Below, in pieces: positions 1 through 7,175 of a DNA stretch of 32,799 bases; position 1 is the stretch's first letter, and each line of letters starts with the position of its first letter. A program made the position numbers and the translations under genes. The notes below the pieces were generated by a model. That model did not search any database. It was not told the origin of the DNA and was given only the letters and a program-made list of their open reading frames with translations. This stretch comes from Rubritepida sp. (lineage in GTDB: Bacteria; Pseudomonadota; Alphaproteobacteria; Acetobacterales; Acetobacteraceae): NCBI GenBank assembly GCA_028291455.1, contig JAQGHY010000201.1:1-32799 (forward strand), given 5' to 3'.

Positions 1-227
1 GCGACAAGGTCGGCGAGATGGATACCGAGCTGTTCGAGGAGTTCTTCCGGGCTCTGGTGATGAATGCGGGGCTAACCTGCCACATCACGCTCAAGGCCGG
101 CACCAACGCCCACCACATCGCCGAGGCCTGCTTCAAGGCCTTCGCGCGCGCCCTGCGCATGGCGGTGGAATTCGACCCGCGCGCGGTAGGCGTGATCCCC
201 TCCACCAAGGGCGTGCTGGAAGCCTGA
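1..227 (+). CDS. hisB: Imidazoleglycerol-phosphate dehydratase, 3' end (partial)
   Basis: This is the C-terminal part of HisB, the histidine-pathway enzyme that dehydrates imidazole glycerol phosphate to imidazole acetol phosphate in the cytoplasm. The visible reading frame enters at base 3 and ends with the TGA at 225-227, giving about 74 residues. The stretch with [16 protein letters not shown] carries the conserved metal-binding His-His and Glu of the family's second half, and the tail ending [12 protein letters not shown] is the usual HisB C-terminus. The 5' part lies outside the window. Its stop overlaps the next start codon by one base (TGATG), which suggests translational coupling at the head of a his operon. 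Confidence 0.95.
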   Translation, partial: DKVGEMDTELFEEFFRALVMNAGLTCHITLKAGTNAHHIAEACFKAFARALRMAVEFDPRAVGVIPSTKGVLEA

Positions 228-610
228 TGCGTAGCTGGACGGTTCATCTTCCCAAGCTCGGCATCCAGCGCCAGGCCGCGGTTCTGGTGCCGGAGGGCTT
301 CAGCCTCGCCGCGCTGACGGTCGGGCCCTTCTGGCTGTTGTGGCACCGCAACTGGCTGGCTGGCCTCGGCACGCTGATCGTTTCCCTGGCGCTGGGCTTC
401 GTGCCGGGCGCCTACGGCTTGGCCCTGTTCCTGGCCTTCACCATCCTGCTCGGCTTCCACGGCCAGGATCTGCGGCGCTGGACGCTGGCGCGGCACGGCA
501 TGCCCGTGAGCCATGTCGTGCTGGGCCGCGACGAGGACAGCGCGCTGATGCGCCTCGTCACCGTCGACCCCGTGCTGCTGCCGATCTTCGCGGCGAGGGT
601 GGGCTGGTGA
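227..610 (+). CDS. DUF2628 small integral membrane protein
   Basis: A 127-residue protein of the DUF2628 type, whose function is unknown. A short polar N-terminus is followed by a hydrophobic core at about residues 28-78 that can form two membrane segments, with the family-like pattern GPFWLLWHRNW at the start of the first. The rest is a charged cytoplasmic tail. It lies between hisB and hisH with one-base TGATG overlaps on both sides, so it is certainly co-transcribed with the histidine genes. I know of no role for it in histidine synthesis, and the placement may only reflect operon hitch-hiking. The start is fixed by the overlap with the hisB stop. Confidence 0.85.
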   Translation: MRSWTVHLPKLGIQRQAAVLVPEGFSLAALTVGPFWLLWHRNWLAGLGTLIVSLALGFVPGAYGLALFLAFTILLGFHGQDLRRWTLARHGMPVSHVVLGRDEDSALMRLVTVDPVLLPIFAARVGW

Positions 611-1254
611 TGCGGGTCGCCTTGATCGACCCCGGCTCGGGCAACCTCGCCTCGGTCCGGCGGGCGCTCGAACGCGCGGCGGATGGGGCGATCACGGTCG
701 ATATCGTCCGTGATCCAGGGGAGCTTCTGGCAGCCGACCGTATTGTGCTGCCCGGCCAGGGCGCCTTCGCCGCCTGCCGCGCCGGGCTGGATGCGCTGGA
801 TGGCATGGTCGAGGCCCTTCACGAGCAGGTGCAGCTGCGCGGAAAGCCCTTCCTCGGCATCTGCGTCGGGCTGCAATTGCTGGCCGAGCGTGGGCTGGAA
901 CATGGCGTCACCGCCGGCCTCGCCTGGCTGCCCGGCGAAGTCGCGGAGATGGATCCGCGCGGCGCCGACGGCACCCCCTTGCCCCTGCCGCAGATGGGCT
1001 GGAACGGGCTCGACTTCACGCCCGGCGCGCATCCGGTGCTGGAGGGCCTGATCCCCGGCGACCACGCCTATTTCGTGCATTCCTACGCCTGGCGCGGCGG
1101 CGAGCCCTCCGACATCGTCGCCACGACGGATTACGGCGGCCCGGTGCCGGCCATCCTCGGCCGCGGCAACATCGTTGGCACGCAGTTCCATGTCGAGAAG
1201 AGCGCCGATGTCGGCCTGCGCCTCCTCGCCAATTTCCTGCGCTGGACGCCATGA
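610..1254 (+). CDS. hisH: Imidazole glycerol phosphate synthase, glutamine amidotransferase subunit HisH
   Basis: A 214-residue class I glutamine amidotransferase. It hydrolyses glutamine and channels ammonia to HisF, which closes the imidazole ring and releases AICAR. The catalytic triad is visible: Cys85 in GICVGLQ, and His194 and Glu196 in QFHVEKS. The length is normal for HisH. The open frame extends about 270 bases further upstream across the DUF2628 gene, but the ATG at 610 overlapping the previous stop begins with the typical HisH N-terminus (MRVALIDPGSGNLASV), so that start is chosen. The end overlaps the next gene by four bases (ATGA). The partner hisF is encoded two genes downstream. 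Confidence 0.97.
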   Translation: MRVALIDPGSGNLASVRRALERAADGAITVDIVRDPGELLAADRIVLPGQGAFAACRAGLDALDGMVEALHEQVQLRGKPFLGICVGLQLLAERGLEHGVTAGLAWLPGEVAEMDPRGADGTPLPLPQMGWNGLDFTPGAHPVLEGLIPGDHAYFVHSYAWRGGEPSDIVATTDYGGPVPAILGRGNIVGTQFHVEKSADVGLRLLANFLRWTP

Positions 1255-1841
1255 CGAGCGAACCCGCCGTCGTGCATCAGCTGGCCGTGGACCGCGTCGC
1301 CGCGCTCGACCCGCATGACCTCGCCGACCTCTGCGAGGCGACCAACGCCGCCATCGTGGAAGGCGGCGGCTTCGGCTGGGTCGATGCGCAGAGCCGCGCC
1401 TCGCTCGAACGCCACTTCCGCGGCGTACTGCTGGTGCCCGAGCGCGAGCTCTTCATCGCCCGCCTCGATGGCGAGGTGGTCGGCAGCGCGCAATTCGTCC
1501 GCCCGCCCCGCAACAACGAGGCGCAGGGCTTTTCCGCAAACCTGACGCACGCCTTCATCGCCCCCTACGCGCGGGGCTTCGGCCTGGCGCGGCTGCTGGT
1601 GCGCCGCGTGGAGGAACACGCGGCCGGCCTCGGCATCCGCGTGCTGAACCTCGACGTGCGGGCCGCGCAGACGAGCGCCATCGCGCTCTTCGAAGGGCTC
1701 GGCTACGTGCGCTGGGGCGAGCATCCCGCCTATGCCCGCGTCGGCGGCGAGACCGTCACGGGCTACTATTATTACCGCGTGATCGAGCTCTCGCATGGGC
1801 GCAGCACCGCCGACGCGCTAGGTCAGATCAAGGGCAACTGA
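1251..1841 (+). CDS. GNAT-family N-acetyltransferase
   Basis: A 196-residue protein with the GNAT fold. The acetyl-CoA-binding region is visible near residues 100-120 ([18 protein letters not shown], a variant of the R/Q-x-x-G-x-G/A loop). It is followed by the LNLDVR strand and the ALFEGLGY segment, which are typical of motifs A and B. The substrate cannot be told from sequence. It is embedded between hisH and hisA with a 4-base overlap upstream and a one-base overlap downstream, so it is translated with the histidine enzymes. The last 15 or so residues are a polar tail. Transfer of acetyl to a small amine or protein N-terminus is the family expectation; a link to histidine metabolism is only suggested by position. 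Confidence 0.88.
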   Translation: MTSEPAVVHQLAVDRVAALDPHDLADLCEATNAAIVEGGGFGWVDAQSRASLERHFRGVLLVPERELFIARLDGEVVGSAQFVRPPRNNEAQGFSANLTHAFIAPYARGFGLARLLVRRVEEHAAGLGIRVLNLDVRAAQTSAIALFEGLGYVRWGEHPAYARVGGETVTGYYYYRVIELSHGRSTADALGQIKGN

Positions 1842-2575
1842 TGGCCGGCTTCACCCTCTACCCCGCCATCGACCTCAAGCAGGGGCGCGTCGTGCGGCTC
1901 CAGCGCGGCGATATGGCGCAGGCCACAGTCTATGCCGAGGACCCCGCGGCTCAGGCGCGCGACTTCGCCGCCGCCGGTTTCCGCTGGCTGCATGTGGTCG
2001 ATCTCGACGGCGCCTTTGCCGGGCAGCCCGCCAATGCCGAGGCCGTGGCGCGCATCCTGGCCGCCGCCGCCATGCCTGTGCAGCTCGGCGGCGGCATCCG
2101 CAACATGGCGACGGTGGAGGCCTGGCTCGAAGGCGGCGTCACGCGGGTCATCCTCGGCTCCGCCGCCGTGAAGAATCCGCCCTTCGTGCATGAGGCGTGC
2201 CGGCATTTCCCCGGCCGCGTCGTGGTCGGCATCGATGCGCGCGGCGGCATGGTCGCGACCGAGGGCTGGGCGGAAACGAGCACGCTGCCCGCGCGCGACC
2301 TCGCGCTGCGGCTGGAGGATGCCGGCGCGGCGGCCATCATCTACACCGACATCGACCGCGACGGCATGTTGAGCGGCGTGAACGTCGAGGCCACGCGCGA
2401 ATTGGCGCGCGCGCTGACCACGCCGGTCATCGCTTCGGGTGGCGTCGCTTCGCTCGCGGACCTCGTCGCGTTGAAGGCGGCGGCGGAGGACGGCATCGCC
2501 GGATGCATCCTGGGCCGGGCGCTTTACGACGGCCGGATCATCCCCGCCGAGGCCCTGGCGCTCGCCGACAGCTAG
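1841..2575 (+). CDS. hisA: ProFAR isomerase HisA
   Basis: A 244-residue TIM-barrel enzyme that isomerises ProFAR to PRFAR, the fourth step of histidine synthesis. The N-terminal [14 protein letters not shown] contains the catalytic Asp11. A second conserved Asp lies in VVGIDARGG, and [10 protein letters not shown] is the phosphate-binding half-barrel repeat typical of HisA/His[14 protein letters not shown] near the end is the usual HisA C-terminal signature. The ATG overlaps the stop of the acetyltransferase gene by one base. After hisA the tight overlap pattern breaks: 145 bases separate it from hisF, the only sizeable gap in the operon up to hisE. Confidence 0.97.
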   Translation: MAGFTLYPAIDLKQGRVVRLQRGDMAQATVYAEDPAAQARDFAAAGFRWLHVVDLDGAFAGQPANAEAVARILAAAAMPVQLGGGIRNMATVEAWLEGGVTRVILGSAAVKNPPFVHEACRHFPGRVVVGIDARGGMVATEGWAETSTLPARDLALRLEDAGAAAIIYTDIDRDGMLSGVNVEATRELARALTTPVIASGGVASLADLVALKAAAEDGIAGCILGRALYDGRIIPAEALALADS

Positions 2576-2592
2576 CCCTGGCTTCGCTAGGG
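2576..2592 (+). other. Short hairpin just after hisA
   Basis: A 7-bp imperfect stem (CCCTGGC, loop of three, GCTAGGG, one G-U pair) begins directly after the hisA stop codon. No T-run follows, so it is a poor intrinsic terminator candidate. It could instead be an mRNA-stabilising or attenuating element in the 145-base hisA-hisF gap. A TTGACC hexamer at about 2640-2645 might be the -35 of an internal promoter for hisF, but no convincing -10 was seen. Confidence 0.25.
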
Positions 2593-2720
2593 AATCCGGC
2601 GCGAAACGGCCCGTCGCGGAAACGCCGCAAAACGATCCCTTGACCTCGGAACGAAAAATCCCCATTCGCCGATCCCCAGGTGCGGCGGTGCGCCTGGATG
2701 ATCTGGGAATTCATCCATAG

Positions 2721-3491
2721 GTGCTCGCTTTGCGCATCATTCCCTGCCTCGATGTGAAGGACGGTCGCGTCGTGAAGGGCGTGAACTTCGTCGCGCTGCG
2801 CGATGCCGGCGATCCCGTGGAGCAGGCGCGCGCTTATGATGCGCAGGGCGCCGACGAGGTCACCTTCCTCGACATCGGCGCCACGCACGAGAACCGCGAC
2901 ACCATCTACGACGTCGTCTCCCGCACGGCCGCCGAGGTGTTCATTCCGCTGACGGTCGGCGGCGGCGTACGCAGCGTCGAGGATATCCGCAAGCTGCTGC
3001 TCGCGGGGGCCGACAAGGCCAGCATCAACAGCGCCGCTGTGGCCGAGCCCGAGCTCGTCAGCCGTGCGGCCGAAGCCTTCGGCAGCCAGTGCATCGTCGT
3101 CGCCGTCGATGCCAAGCGCGTGGGCGATGGCCGCTGGGAGGTCTTCACCCATGGCGGGCGGCGCGAAACAGGAATCGACGCGGTCGAGTGGGCCCGCCGC
3201 ATGGCCGAGCTTGGCCCGGGCGAGATCCTGCTGACCTCGATGGACCGCGACGGCACGAAGCAGGGCTTTGACCTCGAACTGCTGAAGCGCGTCGTCGGCG
3301 CCGTTCGCGTGCCGGTCGTCGCCTCGGGCGGGGTTGGTTCGCTCCAGCATTTCGTCGAGGGTGCCAAGGTTGGCGCCACCGGCCTGCTCGCGGCGAGTGT
3401 GTTTCACGACGGCGTCTTTCGCATCGGCGAGGCGAAGGACGCATTGGCCGAGGCTGGATTACCGGTACGCCGGACGCGGGAGATGGCTTGA
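2721..3491 (+). CDS. hisF: Imidazole glycerol phosphate synthase cyclase subunit HisF
   Basis: A 256-residue TIM-barrel cyclase that accepts ammonia from HisH and converts PRFAR to imidazole glycerol phosphate and AICAR. The catalytic Asp11 is in [15 protein letters not shown] and the second catalytic Asp in [28 protein letters not shown] is a very typical HisF segment. The start is a GTG at 2721, chosen because [11 protein letters not shown] is the standard HisF N-terminus and no ATG lies nearer. It ends in a one-base overlap with hisE. The 145-base leader between hisA and this gene holds no other coding region that I can support. Confidence 0.97.
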   Translation: MLALRIIPCLDVKDGRVVKGVNFVALRDAGDPVEQARAYDAQGADEVTFLDIGATHENRDTIYDVVSRTAAEVFIPLTVGGGVRSVEDIRKLLLAGADKASINSAAVAEPELVSRAAEAFGSQCIVVAVDAKRVGDGRWEVFTHGGRRETGIDAVEWARRMAELGPGEILLTSMDRDGTKQGFDLELLKRVVGAVRVPVVASGGVGSLQHFVEGAKVGATGLLAASVFHDGVFRIGEAKDALAEAGLPVRRTREMA

Positions 3492-4012
3492 TGGCTAAGG
3501 CAACGAAAAAGAAGACCGTGGACAAGGTCCCCAAGCGACGCAAGGTTCCGGTGCCGGCGAGCATTCCGGCGGCGAAGAGCCGTGTGCGTAAGGCGGTCGA
3601 GCGCGCCGAAGCCGCGCATCTGACCCCCCTCGAACTGCCGGAGACAGGCGATGCCGCGGTGCTGGACCGCCTCTGGGCGACCATCGAGGCGCGGCGCGTG
3701 GTCGGTGATGCCGTGGCCTCGCATTCCGCGCGGCTGATCGCGCGGGGGACGCAGAAGGTCGCGCAGAAGCTGGGCGAAGAGGCGGTCGAGCTGGTGATCG
3801 AGGCCGTCGCGCGCAACCGCCCCGCCACGATCGCGGAGGCGGCGGACGTGCTGTACCACCTGATGGTGCTGCTGGTGGATGCGGGCATCGCTGCCGGCGA
3901 GGTCTGGGGCGAACTGCGCCGCCGCGAGGGGATCTCGGGCATCGTCGAGAAGGCGTCGCGGTCCCGGCCCAAGGGGCTGATGGCGATAGCCCAGACGCGC
4001 AAGCTGCCCTGA
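3491..4012 (+). CDS. hisE: Phosphoribosyl-ATP pyrophosphatase HisE with basic N-terminal extension
   Basis: A 173-residue PRA-PH enzyme, which removes pyrophosphate from phosphoribosyl-ATP early in histidine synthesis. The core runs from about residue 57 to 160 and includes the family signatures [17 protein letters not shown] and [13 protein letters not shown], with the acidic residues that bind metal. Stand-alone HisE is usually near 100-110 residues. Here about 50 extra N-terminal residues are rich in Lys, Arg, Pro and Ala ([19 protein letters not shown]), and a short basic tail follows the core. The ATG at 3491 overlaps the hisF stop; a TTG immediately before it (3488) is a less likely start. 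Confidence 0.93.
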   Translation: MAKATKKKTVDKVPKRRKVPVPASIPAAKSRVRKAVERAEAAHLTPLELPETGDAAVLDRLWATIEARRVVGDAVASHSARLIARGTQKVAQKLGEEAVELVIEAVARNRPATIAEAADVLYHLMVLLVDAGIAAGEVWGELRRREGISGIVEKASRSRPKGLMAIAQTRKLP

Positions 4013-4047
4013 CCGGCTGACGGCTGCGACAAAGGAAGCTTCAAATC

Positions 4048-4428
4048 ATGTCCGTGACAGGCCTTCCGCCCTACGACCCCCAGAACATCTTCGCCCGCAT
4101 CCTGCGCGGCGAAATCCCGTGCAAGCGCGTCTATGAGGACGAGTTCGCCCTCGCCTTCCACGATATCAACCCGCAAGCGCCGACGCATGTGCTGGTGATC
4201 CCCAAGGGCCCCCATGTCAGCGCCGCGGATTTCCTGGCCGATGCCGGTGACGCCGAGATCGCCGGCTTCTGGCGCGCGGTCGGCCACGTCGCGAAGTCGC
4301 TCGGGCTCGAGGATGCGGGCTACCGGCTGCTGACCAATATGGGCGCCGATGGCGGGCAGGAGGTGCCACATTTCCATGTGCACATCTTCGGCGGCAAGCG
4401 GCTCGGGCGGATGGTGTCGGTCAGCTAG
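4048..4428 (+). CDS. HIT-family purine nucleoside phosphoramidase (HinT-like)
   Basis: A 126-residue histidine-triad hydrolase, expected to cleave AMP-NH2 or AMP-lysine-type phosphoramidates in the cytoplasm. The active-site triad H-x-H-x-H is visible as His108, His110 and His112 in VPHFHVHIFGG, and the N-terminal NIFARILRGEIPCKRVYED is the typical HinT start. The ATG follows an AAGGAAG ribosome-binding site with good spacing. It lies 35 bases after hisE, so it may be read through from the his operon; a HIT gene beside hisE is common in alphaproteobacteria. Confidence 0.93.
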   Translation: MSVTGLPPYDPQNIFARILRGEIPCKRVYEDEFALAFHDINPQAPTHVLVIPKGPHVSAADFLADAGDAEIAGFWRAVGHVAKSLGLEDAGYRLLTNMGADGGQEVPHFHVHIFGGKRLGRMVSVS

Positions 4429-4448
4429 GTCTGGTCTACACTAGGCAA

Positions 4449-5300
4449 ATGGCATCGACATCTCAGGACGAAGCGCGCGCCGCACTGGACGCCGCCGGGC
4501 AGCTTCCGGATGGCGAGCTGGATATCGGCGCAGTCGCGCTCCAGTACGCGCGGATCGACGCGCCGGAGGCCGATTGGCAGGTGGCGGAGCGCCAGCTCAC
4601 CGCGATAGCCCGCCGCGCCGTCGAGCTAGCCTCGTCGGACCCCAAGGCCGATGCAGGCGATACCGCGCGCCGCCGCCAGCTTCTCGCCACGCTGCTTCAC
4701 CAGGAGCTGGGCCTGGCCGGCGACGACGAGACCTATGATGACCTCGCCAATGCCAACCTGATCCGCGTGCTGGAACGCCGGCGTGGGCTGCCGGTGGCGA
4801 TCGGCGTGATCTGGCTGCATGCGGCCGAGGCCGCGGGCTGGGGCGCGCATGGCGTGAACGCGCCGGGGCATTTCCTGCTGGCGCTGGAGCATCCGCGCGG
4901 CCAGGTGATCGTCGATGTCTTCGGCGGCGGCGTGCAGCTTCAGGCGCCGGAACTGCGCAGCCTCATCAAGCGCACCGAGGGCGAGCATGCGGAGCTGCGG
5001 CCCGGCATGCTGGCGCCGATGACCAAGCGCGACGTGCTGCTGCGGCTGCAGAACAACATCAAGCTGCGCCGGCTGCGGGCGAACGACCTCGAGGGCGCGC
5101 TGGCCTGCACGCAGGACATGCTGCGCCTTTCGCCGCGCCACGCCGCGCTGTGGCGCGAGGCGGGCATGATCGAGCACAGGCTGGAGCGCATCGGCGCGGC
5201 CTTGCAGAGCCTGGACAAGGCGCTGGAGATCGAGCCGACCGGCGAGGCCGCGACGCGGATCCGCGGGCTGGTCGAAGAACTACGCAACCGGCTGAACTAG
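4449..5300 (+). CDS. SirB1 / transglutaminase-like protein with C-terminal TPR region
   Basis: A 283-residue protein of the SirB1 family. The N-terminal two-thirds contain a transglutaminase-like fold: the segment with NANLIRVLERRRGLPVAIGV, then GVNAPGHFLLAL and VIVDVFGGG, matches the family pattern and includes the conserved His of PGHFLL and the Asp of VDVF. The usual nucleophilic Cys is not evident, so enzymatic activity is doubtful. The last 90 or so residues form TPR-like helical repeats (LEGALACTQDMLRLSPRHAALWREAG and following), suggesting protein binding. It starts 20 bases after the HIT gene and ends 4 bases before the convergent hydrolase gene. Confidence 0.82.
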   Translation: MASTSQDEARAALDAAGQLPDGELDIGAVALQYARIDAPEADWQVAERQLTAIARRAVELASSDPKADAGDTARRRQLLATLLHQELGLAGDDETYDDLANANLIRVLERRRGLPVAIGVIWLHAAEAAGWGAHGVNAPGHFLLALEHPRGQVIVDVFGGGVQLQAPELRSLIKRTEGEHAELRPGMLAPMTKRDVLLRLQNNIKLRRLRANDLEGALACTQDMLRLSPRHAALWREAGMIEHRLERIGAALQSLDKALEIEPTGEAATRIRGLVEELRNRLN

Positions 5301-5304
5301 AGCT

Positions 5305-6315
5305 TCAGCGAAACAGCGCCAGGATCGCCGCGGGGTCGACCTCTTCCAGGGTCTTGGGCGTCCAATTGGGCGCGCCGTCCTTGTCGACCAGCACGCTGCG
5401 CACGCCCTCGCGGAAATCCGGATGGTCGTGCACCACGCTGCCGGTCAGCTTCAGCTCCTCGGCGAGGCATCCGGCCAGATCCATGTCCTTGCCGCGCCGC
5501 AGCAGTTCCAGCGAGACGCTGAGGCTGGTGGGCGACATGCGCCGCAGGATCTTCACCTGCGCGGCGGCCCATTCGGTGCCCTCGGCCTCCAGGGCGGCGA
5601 TGATCCCCAACACGCTATCCTGGGCGAAGCAGCGGTCGATGGCGGTGCGATGCGGGGCGAAGCTGGCCTCCGGCAGCGCCGCCGCGAAGCTCTCCACGAT
5701 CGAGGGCTCGCCGCTTTCCAGCAATGCAGTGCGCAATCCGGCGAAACTCTCGCGCGGCACGAAATGCGTGGCGAGGCCGGCATGGACGCAATCCGCCCCG
5801 GTCATCCGCGCGCCCGTCAGCGCGAGCCAGGTGCCGATGGCGCCCGGCAACCGTGGCAGGACGTAGCTGGTGCCGACGTCGGGAAAGAGCGCGATGGCGG
5901 TCTCCGGCATGGCCAGCAGCGCATGCTCGCTCACCACGCGCGGGCCGTTGTGGATGGACAGCCCGATGCCGCCGCCCATGCAGACGCCGTCGATCAGGGA
6001 GACCCAGGGCTTGGGGAAAAGCGCGATGCCCGCATTCACCGCATATTCCTCGGTGAAGAAGGCCTCGACCGGCGCGCGGTCGCCAGCTACGGCCGCCTCG
6101 CGCACGGCGCGGACATCGCCGCCGGCGCAGAAGGCCCGGCCGCCGGCGCCTTCGAGGATGACGAGCCTGACGGAAGCGTCGTCCTTCCATTGCGCGATGG
6201 CGGCGGAGAAATCCCGGATCATGCCGATGTCGAGCGCGTTCAGCGCCTTCGGCCGGTTCATCAGGATGGTGCCGGCATGGCCTTCGCGGTTCAGGATCAG
6301 GCTGGCTTCGGTCAT
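5305..6315 (-). CDS. 3-hydroxyisobutyryl-CoA hydrolase-like enoyl-CoA hydratase family protein
   Basis: A 336-residue crotonase-fold protein resembling 3-hydroxyisobutyryl-CoA hydrolase of valine breakdown. Oxyanion-hole segments are visible at RAFCAGGDVRAV and GVCMGGGIGLS. The segment MPETAIALFPDVGTSYVLPRL is diagnostic for the hydrolase branch rather than simple enoyl-CoA hydratases. The C-terminal 120 residues match the ECH_2-type extension with SPTSLSVSLELLRRG. The length is close to bacterial family members. No other valine catabolic genes are nearby, so the physiological substrate is inferred from family only. It stands alone on the minus strand and is divergent from the superoxide dismutase gene. 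Confidence 0.88.
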   Translation of the reverse strand: MTEASLILNREGHAGTILMNRPKALNALDIGMIRDFSAAIAQWKDDASVRLVILEGAGGRAFCAGGDVRAVREAAVAGDRAPVEAFFTEEYAVNAGIALFPKPWVSLIDGVCMGGGIGLSIHNGPRVVSEHALLAMPETAIALFPDVGTSYVLPRLPGAIGTWLALTGARMTGADCVHAGLATHFVPRESFAGLRTALLESGEPSIVESFAAALPEASFAPHRTAIDRCFAQDSVLGIIAALEAEGTEWAAAQVKILRRMSPTSLSVSLELLRRGKDMDLAGCLAEELKLTGSVVHDHPDFREGVRSVLVDKDGAPNWTPKTLEEVDPAAILALFR

Positions 6316-6434
6316 GGGATGTCCTCGTGGCTTTGATCGGCGGTAGCGCGGGGGCGGGGGGCTGGCAAGAAGCCTTGCGGAAAGGCGGCCGGACGATCAC
6401 CCTTCCTGAGCTATCCCCCAAGGAGGAACAGAAC

Positions 6435-7175
6435 ATGGCCTTCATTCATCGCCGCGGCCTGCTTCTGGCCGCAGGCGGCCTGACCCTCGCGTCCCTGACC
6501 GGCCATGCCCGGGCCCAGGCGCCGGCAGCCCCCGCCGCGCCCCCCACTGGTCCCTTTACGCTGCCGGCACTCGGCTATGCCTTCGACAAGAACGAGGCTG
6601 CCATCGACGCGCGCACGATGGAGCTGCACTGGCGCTTCCACCATGCGGCCTATGTGAACGGACTCAACACCGTGCTCGCCTCGCAAGCCGCCCTGGCGAG
6701 CATGCCGCTGGACGAGTTGGTCATGAACATCTCCCGCGCGCCGGAGAACGTCCGGACCCAGCTGCGCAACTTCGGCGGCGGGCACGCGAACCACTCCATG
6801 TTCTGGGAGATCATGGGCGGCTCCGGTGGCGAGGCCTCCGGCCCTGTGCGTGCGGCCATCGACCGCGACCTCGGCGGCTGGGGCGAGTTCCGCAACCGCT
6901 TCAACGCGGCCGCGATGAGCGTCTTCGGCTCCGGCTGGGCCTTCGTGACGGTGACGCCGACGGGGGCGCTGGCCATCGTGACCAAGCCCAACCAGGACAC
7001 GCCGTTGATGGACGGCCAGCGCGTGCTGATGGGCAACGACGTGTGGGAGCACGCCTATTACCTGCGCTACCAGAACCGCCGCGTCGAATATGTCGGCAAC
7101 TGGTGGAACGTCCTGAACTGGGATCGCATCAACGCGCGGCATGCGGCGGCTGTCGCGGGGACGTTGAAGGTCTAG
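6435..7175 (+). CDS. Tat-exported Mn/Fe superoxide dismutase
   Basis: A 246-residue precursor of the Mn/Fe superoxide dismutase family, which converts superoxide to oxygen and hydrogen peroxide. The start at 6435 is set by a strong AGGAGG-like site just upstream and gives a twin-arginine signal (HRRGLLLAAGG, cleavage near ARAQA), so a periplasmic location is inferred. The four metal ligands are present: His65, His120 (GGGHANHSMFW), Asp202 and His206 (DVWEHAYYL). The Gln in KPNQDTPLM and the GGGHANHS pattern resemble Mn-type enzymes. The stop codon overlaps that of the convergent sulfatase-like gene in a shared CTAG. Confidence 0.93.
   Translation: MAFIHRRGLLLAAGGLTLASLTGHARAQAPAAPAAPPTGPFTLPALGYAFDKNEAAIDARTMELHWRFHHAAYVNGLNTVLASQAALASMPLDELVMNISRAPENVRTQLRNFGGGHANHSMFWEIMGGSGGEASGPVRAAIDRDLGGWGEFRNRFNAAAMSVFGSGWAFVTVTPTGALAIVTKPNQDTPLMDGQRVLMGNDVWEHAYYLRYQNRRVEYVGNWWNVLNWDRINARHAAAVAGTLKV

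Noticed and set aside
340..609. Upstream open extension of hisH giving a 304-residue protein
   Set aside because: The extra part is Arg/Ala-rich shadow sequence of the DUF2628 gene, and the ATG at 610 overlapping the previous stop matches the normal HisH N-terminus.
412..1191. Long antisense frame opposite hisH (259 residues)
   Set aside because: The composition is typical of a high-GC shadow frame, with no domain signal, and it lies fully opposite a well-supported gene.
2576..2720. A separate small gene or attenuator peptide in the hisA-hisF gap
   Set aside because: No frame with a start, a ribosome-binding site and His codon runs was found; only a weak hairpin and a possible -35 hexamer are visible.
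3145..4383. Minus-strand 412-residue frame opposite hisF, hisE and the HIT gene
   Set aside because: It spans three confident genes on the other strand, has low-complexity Arg/Ser/Pro stretches and no recognisable motif.
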